Source: Alligator mississippiensis (lineage: Eukaryota > Chordata > Crocodylia > Alligatoridae). From it: a DNA stretch of 64,000 nucleotides. The first letter of the stretch is position 1, and the number at the start of each line of letters is the position of its first letter. The notes under the pieces were generated by a model. It ran no database searches, was not told where the DNA came from, and saw only the letters and a list, made by a program, of their open reading frames with translations. The stretch covers positions 170,074,933 to 170,138,932 of the forward strand of contig NC_081824.1 of assembly GCF_030867095.1 (NCBI RefSeq), written 5' to 3'. Position numbers and translations under genes: made by a program. This document shows positions 1 to 11,434 of this stretch, piece by piece.

Positions 1-204
1 GACTTAAAAGTGATGGTACTGCTGCATTTGAGGCCATTACTCTATGATACTATAGTGCTGTGTGAACATATACATATATGACTGTATGTGTGTGCATGTA
101 CATGTCTGTGTCTCTCCAGCATTGCTTTCCCCTTCCCCTCTCCCTTTTCCCTTCTACCTTTGTATTAAAACTGCTCTCCACTTTATACATTGGTCTGTGC
201 ATGT

Positions 205-305
205 CCTTTCACAGCATCTGGTGAAGTGAGCTCCAGCTCACAAAAGCTTGTGCTATATACATATAATGTAATTAGTCAATAAGTGCAAATCTTCCCTGCC
301 TTCTA
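205..305 (+). repeat. Reptilian interspersed repeat, 3' part
   Basis: The stretch reads gcatctggtgaagtgagct, then cagctcacaaaagcttgtgc, then an attagtc..aagtgcaaatcttcc segment. This string (GATGAAGTGAGCT..AGCTCACGAAAGCTTATGC..TTAGTC) is one I know as a very common dispersed repeat in turtle and crocodilian DNA; I cannot name its formal family. A related 3' segment recurs at about 7700-7775. It has no coding content. The inverted gtgagct / agctcac pair in its middle could form a small hairpin. Confidence 0.55.
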
Positions 306-372
306 CATATACAGGGATAAAGGTTGCAGCATATACATAAAGGTTCTACATATACATACACATATATGGTAT
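302..372. repeat. TACATA-rich low-complexity tract
   Basis: Imperfect repeats of tacata/tatacataca, directly after the interspersed repeat. It is probably a microsatellite grown from that repeat's A/T-rich tail. Confidence 0.6.
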
Positions 373-397
373 AACCTCATTGTAAAAACCCTGCTTT

Positions 398-511
398 TAA
401 CAATACACTGCTTTTAATGATCCCAACATCAGGCACTGATTTTTCATTCTTTCGATGCAGCAAATTAATCAAATCTTCTATAGTCAATGCCTTCTTTAAA
501 TTAACTTTTCT
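398..511 (-). pseudogene. Possible helix-turn-helix fragment of a DNA transposase
   Basis: On the minus strand this stretch encodes about 38 residues containing KKALTIEDLINLLHR and KSVPDVG..KSSV. The spacing of hydrophobic positions, the basic start and the KSSV-like ending resemble the first helices of pogo/Tigger or CENP-B-type DNA-binding domains, which often read K(R)..LT..EK..ii......ST. The frame continues only into a (CA)n tract and has no start signal or further domain. It may equally be chance. No other part of a transposase is visible nearby. Confidence 0.18.
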
Positions 512-548
512 CCCAGTCCCATGAGGTTCATTACAATGAGGTTGTACT

Positions 549-603
549 ATCTCTGTGTATGTATGTATATGTGTGTGTGTGTGTGTATGCACACACACAC
601 ACT
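549..603. repeat. (TG)n/(CA)n microsatellite
   Basis: Runs of gtatgtat, then gtgtgtgtgtgtg, then cacacacacacac, back to back. The TG-to-CA switch makes the tract self-complementary. Confidence 0.9.
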
Positions 604-606
604 TCT

Positions 607-3600
607 CTCTCCTCTAAAATGTACAACAACATAGTTGCCTTCCTGAGAATAGACTTCTATAGAGGGAGCAATGGACCTTAGAGAGGTCTTTTTAGCAGTA
701 CTGGAAATATCTTGGAATTATAAAATAGACAGGTAACCAGTTTATTTTGCACAGGCCACTGAGCACTGCTTTGGTTCCAATGATATTTTGTGACTAAGAT
801 AGGAGACAGACTCAGCTGTGTGATACACAGACCAAGGGGTCTGTAGCACATTCACAGCTCCATCCAGTGCTCTGGGCCTTTCTGCCCCTGCCCTAGACTC
901 TTGGATTCACATCAAAATTGGTAAGCTCTGACCACATCTGATAGAATCTGAAGTGGGAGCTCCTATTCCAATGTTACTGCTAAGGCAATTTGCTGAGTGT
1001 TAAAAAAACAGTGGTGATATAAGCATCTGTTATAGCCTAAAAGTGGTAGTACAGCCTGGTGGACTGAGGCAGAAGGTGTGAGGCTGGGCCTTCTGGGGCA
1101 TGCTTCTGATTGTGGGTTAATCCAGCACAACATCCCAGGCAACCCTGGGGAAGGATAGTCCATCTACACTTACCCACGTCAATCCCCAAAGGACAGTGGT
1201 GAAGCCACTCTAGGGCATCCTCTTATGGCAGCACTCAAGCATGCTAAAGACATAGGTCTTGAGAGTGCCTGAGGTGGGGAGATTATGTTCCTACTGTAGC
1301 TTAACCACAGCATTTCTGGATTTGGTGCATCCATATGGGAATAGATGGGTGAGGAGCACCAGGGACAGAGCGTGGACATACTCCATGTCCTTGACTAAGG
1401 CACCTACAATGACTTATCGTCGTATAAGCTTTCCAATCAGTAGCACAGGGATAATGATTCCCACATCAGACACCTTAGTCAACTCCTGTTTTTTTCCTAT
1501 TATTTTCACAGTTTGCAGAGCTGCTCAAGTAATTCACTCCTATGTTTGTTGAGTTATTTATTTTAAGTACTATACTTGGATGAGTGAGTGATTGTGATAG
1601 GCGGGGGGGTCACTTTTCAGATCCATCCAATAACTTGTAAAAGACTTCTCTTTCAATGTAAGGTAATTTTAACAATCCTGGGTGAGCCTTCTCAAAAGAA
1701 GCCTGGTATTAAGATATAACACCCATAAAGGAAAAGATTGGAGGAGGGAGATATTATTTCTCCAGGCAGAAATGGGGCTGAGATTATCTAGTTGTTCCAT
1801 AGATCCATCAGCAGGGCAGTTATGGTGGCCCCTCAAAAAGTTGGGTGGTGGAGAGAAACATCCAGGCCAGTTGTTGGTCTCATGATCTTTTAAAATTATC
1901 TGCAAGTCTCACAAGCTGGGGTGCAAGTTTCATGTGAATGTCTTCACTCCTGAGTGGCCAAGTGCCTCATGGATCTGGCTGTCAGAAATGCCTTGAGACC
2001 AGACCCTCTGAGACGTTTGGCACCTCTGCTTCTTGACTGAACTTAGAAAACCTGGTCACCTGGCACTCAAAGGCATAAGACAACCTCTGTGTATTAGAAG
2101 AAGAAACTGTTCCTAGGGCTTGTTATCCTTGGAGGATTTCTTCTACCTTCCTCTGCAGCAGCTGGTACTGGCTGCTGACAAAGACAGGATAACAGGGTAG
2201 AGACAAAGCCCTGGTCATATCCAATCAGACAATTCCTGAATTTCTATGGAAGCATGGTAGGAAGTTTCTTCTAAGACCCAGGAGAGTGAAAGGTGTATTT
2301 CAAGTCTCATTGCATAAAATACTCTCTCTCTCTCTGCAGCTGAAATGCACAAAACACGGAGACAAAGCCAGTATCACCTTTTCTCATTACTGCTCTGTGC
2401 TCTCAGGCTTGCGATGTCTCTCACATCCCTGGCTGCCACAAGAAGGTGGTGATGTGAAATGCTGATGTATATTAAAAGGGTGCCACTCAAGCTCCTTGCT
2501 GCTGCTCTCTCTTCATCTTGGGCAGGCTGCAGTACACTTGGATTTGCAGTAGATGCTGCTGCATGCCTGCTGACTTAAAGGAAGGCTTTTCATCAGGGTA
2601 AGTCTATAGTCCAGGACAGTTGTGAGCTAGAGAAAGGCTTACAAGCCAAGTATCCCTGCTCCCCTGGCTCAGGGAAGTGAGAACACTGACCTGGTGGGCT
2701 GAGGCAGATCTCTGGTGTTTCTCAGTAAACCCTAGATTTTCCTGATCAGCCACAAGGACCACCAGAGAAAGGTGACTCCATCCTGGATCAGGACTTGGTG
2801 CAGAGGTCAGGGAAGCTCACAATGATTAGGCCCAGGATAGCTGGGTGTCAGTGAGCAAAGACTCATGATGACAGCTCTGTCACCCTGCAGAATGAACCCT
2901 TGCCACACGCAGGCACAGGTGTCTCAAGGGGTTAACACTGTTGTGTCAAACCTCAGAATAGGTTGGATGCTGGGGTTTTTTATGCTGTTTCAGCCCAGCC
3001 AAAATTTGTATCATCTTGCAAAAACCAAGGGTAGGCAGCCACTGCACAGTTCCCTAGTTTGGCATGAGTCCTGGTAAGTATATAACATGCCTCTTCTGGT
3101 CATCATCATGAGGACCTTCATCACCATAGAATAAACCTACACCACTCAAGTCAAAGGAGCAGTCTGTTTACTGGTAGAAATGGTAGGTACCTAACTTTCA
3201 GGCTGACTAGCCACAAGATAGGGACTGAACCCACACTTTACATATACATTCCTGTGCTATAGGCTGCTCTGGGGCAATAAAACATGTGACAGACTGAAGT
3301 AGAGATCTGTTTAGAGAGCATTACAATTTTTATTGCTTGAGAAGTGGCAGGCAGGAGCCACCTGTGTTTCGCAGGCCAGAGGTAAGACCCAGCAAATGGA
3401 AAATACTCCCTCTGACAGATGTAAGTTCTTGGTAGTGTAGAAACTTCAAAGATTATTGTGCTGAGGTATGATCAATTCTATGGACACACAGAATATTCAA
3501 ACACTGTTGTATCAGTGCTTGAAGCTTTCTGCATCCTTGGTTCTGTAATCACTGGGGAATAATTAGTGCAAATCCCCAGTCAGGTAAGCAAACCTGTGAA

Positions 3601-3650
3601 GCCTCACCTCATGGAAAAAAAAGGCATATCTTCACTTGGTCTGGTTCCAG
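607..3650. other. Unique sequence, no gene seen
   Basis: No open frame longer than about 100 codons and no recognisable domain on either strand. A short TC run (about 2321-2335) lies just before a gcagctg. No diagnostic repeat ends were recognised. The stretch is read as ordinary intergenic or intronic DNA. Confidence 0.6.
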
Positions 3651-3657
3651 GGGCCAG

Positions 3658-3684
3658 CAAAAAGAAAAAGAAAAAGAAAAAGGC
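3658..3684. repeat. (AAAAAG)n microsatellite
   Basis: Four to five units of aaaaag in a row. Confidence 0.85.
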
Positions 3685-3927
3685 AAAGGGTTTAAAGGGA
3701 CAGCCATGATCTGGGGTCAAAGAGCACACACAAAAGAAGCAGAACAAAGAACCGACAAACTTGTGCCTGTACCTACTGAGATTCCTTGTACTTGGTGGGT
3801 AATGCATGGTAAACTTAGCACGTACAGAGACTATTGTTTTATGATGTGTTTCTACTTAAATGCTTTTTACTAAATAAAGGGTGTTACGTTTTGTGGAAGT
3901 TATATTGCTCACTGATATATTCTGAGC

Positions 3928-4182
3928 AAATCTACAGGTACATTAATGCAGCATTTCTAATGCATATTAATTTTAGTACCTCCAATGTGAGATACTAAAT
4001 TAATGCACATTAGGCTGCCCTAATACGCAGTAGTGCAATTGCATGCTTTTTAAGTGACTCTTGATGTGCAGTAGCCTATATTTTACTGTGCATTAGCGTA
4101 ATATCATTTTTATATGATGCTTTAGTGCACAGTAAAATAGGCTATTATGCATTAAAGCGCACTTGTAGATGTGCTCTCTGTT
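3928..4182. mobile_element. ATCTACA-type hairpin MITE
   Basis: The ends are inverted copies: left gcaaatctacaggtac, right (reverse complement) gcacatctacaagtgc, both followed by an ATTAATGCA / TTTAATGCA block. Two hairpins lie inside. The first pairs ctaatgcatattaatttagt-like sequence with its complement around 3985. The second pairs ctatattttactgtgcatta with its complement around 4107. It has no coding capacity, so it would be a non-autonomous DNA transposon. I could not settle a target-site duplication. Confidence 0.65.
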
Positions 4183-4189
4183 CCTGAGA

Positions 4190-5870
4190 AAGGACAAGTC
4201 AACAAGAGACATGTGTTAGAGACAATCAGAGAAAACTGCAGGGGGACTGTATCTTTGCAACCTCAGGGAGAGGGATATGGATTTCCTCTTCAGAAGGGTG
4301 ATGGCTAGAAACTTGAGATCTCAGTGGGATGCCTGGAGGAGGTCAAGAGATGTCAGAACTGTAGGTATCCTCAAAACTGTGGCTCTCATAGAGGTAGTAG
4401 TGGAATATAAAGACAATAGTGAGGTTTTAGCAGTAACAGCAAGCATTGTAGGCAGACAAGACACAGAGAAAATACCTTGATGTCTTTCTGGGAAAAGTAC
4501 AGTGAAGAGACAGGCAGGAAAGGTGACTTATGAGCAGCTGGCAAAGAATCGGCTGGTGGAGATATGCAGGGAGATGCAGTGAAATTCCCAGAAGCTGGCA
4601 AAGGCACAGCTAGCTGACCTGTTATACCATGAATAGCAGAAAGGAAATAAAGAGCCATGCCCACATCAGTGGCAGAACTACTAGTCACTCCAGGGAATTC
4701 AGGATAGGACTTGCTGAAGGAAACAGCAGAGTAGATGACAGAGCAGCCATTGGATTTCATCCAGGCTGAAATCCAATGGCTTTAGCAGCTGTCACATATA
4801 GCGAAGGAGACTTTAGGACTGGAGTGAGGGTGACTACAGTACTTGCAGACTAGAGACTTGTCTCAACAGTCTCTGAGCCAAGTCTGGGAGCACCATCATG
4901 AAGCGTGCCCTCATTCCAACTGCACACCCAAACTTTGCTCAATTAATAGCCACACTGGGAGAAAAGGACCTTTACAGTGGCACTTGGTTTCTCTCCAGTG
5001 AGGCCACATGCTGACATCATCCTTTTTATTATGATGCTGAGGCCAACAGGGAATCTAGGGGTCCTGGGTAGCACTCCAGCATGATCCAAGCTACCTGGTC
5101 ACATTTCCCATTGCAGTCCAGTACCTGTAGACCCTGTAAGCTGTGCTGTAGAGCTGTGTAGAGCTTGCAGGGTGCACTTTTGCTGCCCATACCTTAGGTT
5201 TTCCAAATCCTCAAGAGTTGGCTTTCATTGTATGCGCTGTGTGTAGTGCCAGTGGAGGGGCTGCAATGCCTTTTCAGCCCCATCTCCTACCTGTCCTGAA
5301 GGTGCAATTTAGCACAGGACAACTGGACAGTGCATTGGCGCTTGAGGCTGGTTCCCATGCCTGTGTTGTTACTACCATCTGTCTATCTCAGCCACTCTCT
5401 CAGCATGAACCTTTCCTAATTCAAATCAGTGCGCATCCAATTGGGGCTAATGCCAGGGCGCAGCTCCTTCACTCGCTTGCCATGTCTGTCCTCTCTGATC
5501 CAGTTACTCACGCTTTGTGAGCAGTCAACCCAAACAGAAAACAAAAGCTATCAAAGGAGCACATCAAACAGAAGGGATAAATGCACAGCTGTCTCTTCTG
5601 TCCATCAAAGATTTAAAAAAAAAGAAAAGAAATCAGCATCTCAAGGCAGGGTTTAAGAAAAGGAGATGTTGTTGGAAGATAGATGGGATAACCAGATCGA
5701 TGGGTACTGTCAACAAGATGGGAGAAAGGGGGAGGCAGAACGGAAGATAAAAAGACACTATACAGACTCTGTGTACCCTGTTGCGTGGCTGTACGTGCTT
5801 ATGTGATATACACGTGTACCAGTCTCTGCCTGCCTGCCTGTCTGTCTCTCTACGAAAGTGCCAGAAGTAA
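4190..5870. other. Unique sequence, no gene seen
   Basis: Short open frames only, with no family resemblance (the longest is about 124 codons at 4386-4760, minus strand, low-complexity hydrophobic). No repeat ends were identified. Confidence 0.55.
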
Positions 5871-5877
5871 GATTTGT

Positions 5878-5975
5878 TTGGTAATATCTTTTACGGGACA
5901 AACTGTGTAGTTGGGAGAGCTGTTAGACAAGCTTTCAGGCATAAAATGCCCTTCTTAGGTCTGGGAAAGAAGCAA
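5878..5975 (+). repeat. Reptilian interspersed repeat fragment
   Basis: Contains taatatcttttacgggacaa, then gacaagctttcaggc and cttcttaggtctgggaaaga. This matches a dispersed reptile repeat I remember as AATATCTTTTATTGGACCAA..GACAAGCTTTCGAG..CTTCTTCAGGTCTGGGAAAG. The family name is not certain and the copy is short and diverged. Confidence 0.55.
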
Positions 5976-5984
5976 AGACAGCTT

Positions 5985-7325
5985 AGGCTAAGCACTTCAT
6001 GCCACTCTCTAGAAAAGTAAAGATTTGCTTTCTCTTCTGCTCCAACTTTCCTTGCTGTCTTTGAAACTGCTCTTACAGCTTGTGTCCTGACCTGACCTAT
6101 TCATCCTGCTTGAAACATCTGAATCATGAGCTCCTACTGTGGCCAGTATCTGGGACTGCTGCGGTCCCATCTCTTCATTCTCTGGTGCATACTTCCAGGA
6201 TGATTGTATCCCCCCCACACCCTTTTCTTGGCTGGAGTTTGGCCCCGTGGGATTACAGCCACACATGCAAAGGCAATGTCACCATTTGGCAGCATCTGTG
6301 TCACGAGGAGTGATAGGGTAATCAGGCTCCTTGTGCAGATAATGGGCATGGAGGGCCTGAATGCCAGCGTGCTGCCGAACGCTGTCTGTCTGTTGAAGAC
6401 AAGTCTCTGATAAGCCATTCACCCCAGAACCTCAGTGCCTTGTGTTCCTAGGGAGAGATAACATGGCTGTTTGACAGCACTGAGATGCCTTTTGAAAGGC
6501 TGCAGATGGGTGAATAGCACTTGCGCCGTATTTACCAAGCCGCGGCTTCTTGACACTTTGGATGCCTCTGGCTGATAGTGGATCTGTTTTGCTCATCTCC
6601 CCCTAGAGCTGTCTTTTCAGTGCTTGCCCTGCGTACAAAGGGAGGCTGCCTCTGCACACACACAAGAGCCAGCCTGGCCTTTAAACAGCACAATTGGCTC
6701 TTTCACTCCCTTCAGCTGTCCTTCTCTGCAACAATGCCGAAAGGAGCTGGTAGGAGCAGTTCCAGGCAGAGCGTCTTCGCAGCATCCCTGCCTGGAAGAG
6801 CCCAGGGTGGGGGAAAACGCTAATCCAGCTCTTGCTTTTGAAGCTGTTCGAGATCAACTGTGTCTGCCACAGACCCCTCTGCTTGATTCTTTCCAGCTCG
6901 TTTTTCTAAACAAGAGGGTTATTTCCCTGACAAGAAAAGTGTGCATGTTTGGACAGAAGGCTTTTAAATTTTCTAACTGAGCAAGAAGCCTTGGCTTCGT
7001 GAGGAGGAGTCTTTGACTGGCACGTCACTGCCCGGCCCTGCCTGGCTCTCACGGACTTGGGCTGGAGCAGGGAGGACTCAGCAAGCCTGAACAGCAAACT
7101 GTCTTTACTTGGGCGCCTCCCTGTAGGTTTCAGTGTCAAATGTTCTACATCCTGCTTTGAAAATGTTGGCACCATGTCTCCCTCTGCCCCTGCGTGAAAG
7201 GAAGTTAATGAGCCAGGTCCCTTCACACAGCCCCAGCAGGTTGTCACCAAGCAGGCCCCTATGGCTCCTTTCTCTGTGTGTGGAATGGCTGGCTAACCTG
7301 GTGCATGCTTAATGCATAAGACCTG
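5985..7325. other. Unique sequence, no gene seen
   Basis: Short overlapping frames occur on both strands around 6000-6420 and 6580-7250 with no recognisable domains. The segment 6480-6570 (ttgcgccgtatttaccaagc and neighbours) has rare CpGs and no repeat character, so it could be a conserved or regulatory piece, but I have no direct support. Confidence 0.5.
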
Positions 7326-7329
7326 AGGC

Positions 7330-7615
7330 TCTTCATTGCACAGTCACATTTTTTTCTCTCTCTCTTTTTTGTCCTCATCCACCCTCTCCCACTCTCCCTA
7401 ATCACTGTCCTCTCAGTCCCTCTCATTGCTCTAGCTTGCCTCATTAACTATTCACTCCTCCCCTCCCTCCCTGTCTTCACACCAGTTTCCTCCCCCTATT
7501 TGCATTCTCCCTCTCATTCTCTCCCCACTCCTCCTCACTTATCCCATTTTCACCCTCCATCTGTCCCTCCTGCTCTCTCCCCTCTTGCTCCCCATTCCAC
7601 CTCCTGAGCACCATG
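7330..7615. repeat. Pyrimidine-rich tract (TC/CCTC-rich)
   Basis: Nearly 290 bases of plus-strand C and T with short interruptions (tctctctcttttttg, cctcccctccctccctg, ctctcccctcttgctcc). Such strand-asymmetric tracts are typically degenerate simple repeats. It encodes nothing recognisable. Confidence 0.7.
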
Positions 7616-7694
7616 TGCAAGGTCTGCAGGGAGGAATATGCCAGGCCAGAGGGAGGAGTGCTTATAAAGGATGGTATTAGTGGGTGTCAGAAGG

Positions 7695-7775
7695 AGATTC
7701 ATGGTTAACTGCTTGCATCTCTGATTAAGTTAATCTATAAGGTGCAAATCTACCCTGTCCTCTGCCTAGCAGCTT
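7695..7775 (+). repeat. Reptilian interspersed repeat, 3' segment
   Basis: Reads gattaagttaatctataagg, then tgcaaatctaccctgtcctc. It matches the end of the repeat at 205-305 (attagtc..aagtgcaaatcttccctgcc). It is a short, probably truncated copy. Confidence 0.5.
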
Positions 7776-7971
7776 GTGGCTAGGCCCTAGACTCGAGATT
7801 TTTCATCTCACCTCTGGATGTTTCTTCAAGGCAAGCCTGCAATAATACCAGCCTGGAAATCCCCTGAAGGAACACATGTGTCTTCCATCTCTGGGGATGT
7901 AGCAGTTCAGCTGACAGACATACTGGAGAAGCAAGTAACAAGGCAGACAGGCTGCTAGAGCGAGGCTGGGA

Positions 7972-8564
7972 CAGGGACAGATTCAGGATTTCCCAAACAG
8001 GGGTGCAGGAGCAGCAACCTGCACTGCAGGGGTGACTGCACCTGGCTTCCTTCCCTTCAGTGAGAGCAGACTACACTCAAGAGCCTCCAGGGACTTTTGT
8101 CAGTCTCTAAAGCAGGCGAAAATCCCCCCTTTCCTTCCCTTTTCCTCCCTGCTCCTTCACCTGCCACTTACTTTCTCTGCTGTTCTACAGGCTGGGAGAG
8201 CACCAAAGCTGTTCCTGCTTGGTGGGGATAGCGGTAACAGCAGAGCAGGAGAGAGGTTTTCTGCTCCCTGCCTCTTCCTTTGGGAGCAAGTGTGGGAACG
8301 GGGAGCCCCCGGGCCATCCCCACTGCTGCTGTCCCTGTCCCTGAGCAGAGTCCACCTGCAACCTGGCTGAGGCGGACAGGAAAAGTACTGGTGCATTTCC
8401 CACCCCCAGGACAAGGGGGAAGCAGCAGCGAAAAGGAGGGGAGTGGAATTTTAGCCTCTTTTAAGGGCTTACAGAAGTCCCTAGAGGCTCCTGTAGTGTG
8501 ATTTGATCCCAAAGGGGCAGGAGGGGACAGGTGCACCACTGCACCCACTCTGGATCCATCCCTG
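7972..8564. mobile_element. Non-autonomous hAT-like element with fold-back interior
   Basis: The ends read CAGGGACAGATTCAG (left) and, on the other strand, CAGGGATGGATCCAG (right), the CAGGG-start type usual for hAT elements. Flanking 8-mers are ggctggga (7964-7971) and ggccagga (8565-8572), 6 of 8 identical, as expected for a hAT target-site duplication that has aged. The outer roughly 150 bases of each side are inverted copies of each other (compare gagcctccagggactt near 8082 with the complement of aagtccctagaggctc near 8475). The frames on both strands here (up to 153 codons) are mirror products of this palindrome, not genes. No transposase is present. Confidence 0.8.
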
Positions 8565-8574
8565 GGCCAGGATG

Positions 8575-9145
8575 TGAATGCCAGGCCCCAAAGACAGAGC
8601 CCAAAGATGGTAAATTCAACACTACTCAAGGAATACTACCAGCGAAGAACATTGCCCCCCATCCTGCACTGCTGTCAGTGTGGAGGTTGGGTTGACTTGT
8701 GGTGCCTGAAGCACGCAGGAGAGCCTCCCAGCTCACCCTATCCATTAACAGGGTTTTGGGTGGCCAGGTGGGATGAGGGGCATGTTGTCCTGCAGCCACC
8801 TGCATTGACAACAGTTTACATTCCTGACTGCTACAACCAAGGGCAGTGCATTTCAGGAATCCCAGAGTTACCCTGATCCCATACACTCCCATGTATTGAG
8901 CAGCCCTTGTTATCAGGCTCAGTGAATTCGTCTTCTCCAGGGTGGAAGGGGAGCCAGTTTTGGCTCAAAGCATTGTCCCTTCTCCCCTGCCCCTCTCCTT
9001 TGCTAACCCTGCAGTGTTTTTCAGTGCAGCCCTTGGTAAACTTAACCATACTGCCCTGGCATGTCATCTTGGAATGAGGTCCCCATCCTCTCACAGTCTG
9101 TTCCTTTTGGCTTCCCAATGCTCTCCAGCACCCTGCACCTAAAGT
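8575..9145. other. Unique sequence, no gene seen
   Basis: Overlapping frames of up to 100 codons occur on both strands with no domain similarity. No repeat ends were found. Confidence 0.5.
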
Positions 9146-9149
9146 GTTA

Positions 9150-9500
9150 AGAAGTACTTAGCATGTGCCTATAATAAAGCCTAATGTAAGAAAAGGAATA
9201 TCCTAAGGATTTAATAAACTGCAAACAAAATTATCAAAAAGAATTTTTTTCCTAGGCAGTTGAGTTTTCAGTGATTAAGAAAATACAATTTCCTGTAATT
9301 AAATCTTAACAAGAAATGTTATTAAAAACACTCGGTCCCGGCTTTTGTAATAATTGTTCATTCCCTCAGAACGGTAAACAGAATTAGAGTCTGCAACATG
9401 CACTCTAATCCATGTGTCATTTTGATCAAATTTGCCTTTAATAACTTTATCTGGAGAGAAAAGTTGAATTGAAGTGTCTGTAATGGAAACCTCAGCACCA
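9150..9500. promoter_or_regulatory. Candidate conserved non-coding element
   Basis: A/T-rich, non-repetitive block with many homeodomain-type cores (taattaaa, attaaa, ataatt), e.g. tgtaattaaatcttaac, aaaaacactcggtcccggct, gtaataattgttcattc and tttgatcaaatttgcc. Composition and texture differ sharply from the GC-richer flanks, and it lacks repeat ends. Such blocks are typical of vertebrate developmental enhancers. This is inference from sequence texture; conservation was not measured. Confidence 0.4.
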
Positions 9501-10128
9501 TGCCTGTGACATGTGCTTTCTCTGTAGGGAAGGCTGTGGCTCTGGGCTGGCTTTTAAAGTGAAACATTTGACCTGGTGGGTGTGCACTGCCAGTAAGGAA
9601 TAGACAAGATTTATTCCTGCCATGCATGGTGTTTTTCCATGCCATGCTGCTCCACTGAGTGCAGTGCATTAACATGCTGCCTGTACCTCTCCCTTGCAGC
9701 GATAGTCATGAAAGGGAGGACCGACCGGCAGGTTTTGCTTATTAACTCTAATGAATGACATCTCTCAGTAGATGCAGGAGGCTCCTCTAGGTCTCTGTGC
9801 TGAATATAACCCCTGTATTTCTGCTACTTAAACTGCACTCCTACAGGGATGCTCTTGATACTCTCCTACTGTTGCTGGTATTGCAGGAGTTCTCAGAGAC
9901 TCCATCCAAAATCAACCTCTGGGGCATATCCCCACTGCCTCCAGACCATGCTAGAGTGCTGCAGTGGACAGTGGCATCTCTGTGCTGTGTATACTGTACT
10001 CCAAGATAGGTGTCACATAGCCTCTGTGGAGGGGCCTGGGTGTGCCCCAGTAACCTCTCTTGTCTTGGGGTTGCTTACTGGCAGATGCTCACAGCTGCCT
10101 TAATATGCCTGCAATGTATCCTTCTAAG

Positions 10129-10450
10129 CAGTGGTGCTCAACCTCACCGGGCAGATGGGCAACACCAGGTCTGTCTGTGGGCCAGATCCAGCTGGATCTG
10201 GCATGCAGGGTGGGCCCTGATCCAGCACATGGGGCAGGCATGGCCAGGGCCCAATCCAGTCATGTAGCAGCAGCCCTGCCCTGATCCGGCCACATGGCAA
10301 TGGCCCAGGCCAGGCCCAAGGGCTTGGAAGTTTGGCAGTGGGGGAGAGGTGGCAGTGTTAATTGCCAGTTTCCTTGCCATCACATTTCCCTACCCTTGGG
10401 GAGCTCTACGGGCTGGACTTGGCCTGTGGACTGGGGGTTGAGCACCCCTG
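10129..10450. mobile_element. Non-autonomous hAT-like element
   Basis: The left end is CAGTGGTGCTCAACCTCACC. The right end, read on the minus strand, is CAGGGGTGCTCAACCCCCAG. These ends are 16 or so bases of near-identical inverted repeat of the hAT CAGNGGT.CTCAACC type. The interior is GC-rich and repeats ggccagatccag-like words on both strands. Flanking 8-mers (cttctaag / catttggg) do not match well, so the duplication is lost or the end is off by a few bases. No transposase frame. Confidence 0.7.
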
Positions 10451-10454
10451 CATT

Positions 10455-11430
10455 TGGGGGTTAGCTTGTACAGAACAGGTATGCCTGGTACATAATAGCG
10501 CTCCCTCCCTCATGGCCTCTGGAGGTGGTATAGATAAGCTCCCAGGTGTTCCTAGCACTCTGCAAATATATAGGATGCACCTACACTGTTGTGATTACAA
10601 GGCTTTGCAGACATACCACAGCTACCTTCCCACATGCTTGCTCAGAGACCAGAAGCAGTCTAGCTTGAGCAGCAGTGGGGTCAGCGCAAGGACAGTGCTT
10701 ACCTGGTTTTTTGAGTGGGCTCTGCAGTCTGCCCTGAGCTACGTGCTGCCACAGCAGCACTGCTAGCAGTCCCAAAGCCAGCTCACTCCAGGCTAGCTCA
10801 GGTACATCTGCCCCTCACTGCAGTTACACCAGCCACTACAATGGAGGCACACCCAATTAATAACCTAAAGAGCTTATGGTGTGAATAGACAAGACTAATA
10901 ATTGGTGGGTAGAAAGACAGGGAAAATGACTTTCAGTCACCCAGGCTAGTGACTAAGAACAGAACTTGTATCTCCCAATGCCCTGAGCCAAGCCTGGGGC
11001 CTCTCCTTTGGGCTGAACTGCGTCTGTTATGAGCCCAGTCCCATACTCACCAAGTGATATTGGATATCTTCCAACCTGATCAATGCTTCTCCACTGCGCA
11101 GAGGGAAGTGTGATTCCTTTTTCCCCACCCTGATCTGCCTGTGTCATCTCTGTAGTGCTTCTAACTCAGTGAGCAAAGATAAGGTCTGGGAACTGCAACC
11201 ATATTCTTTGTATGAAAGAGCAAGACACAAACGCCTACTCCAGTGCTCCATGTCCCTTCTAACAGGAGGGTATAGGACCAATTGTGCATCTCCCAGTGAG
11301 CCCAGCTAGCCAGAGGGAGGGACTGGGGATCAGGTTGACTGGGGATCATCAGGTAACAGGACCGTGTTGAGACAGGACACGTCTTGTGTCTGTAAAGAAC
11401 TTGCAAAATTCTCCTTTCCCCTCCAAGCAA
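10455..11430. other. Unique sequence, no gene seen
   Basis: Short frames only. No recognisable repeat ends or domains between the hAT element and the CR1 3' end. Confidence 0.5.
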
Positions 11431-11434
11431 ATCA

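Noticed and set aside
8168-8629. 153-codon minus frame and its plus-strand partners
   Set aside because: They fall in the palindromic hAT element 7972-8564; mirror frames, not genes.
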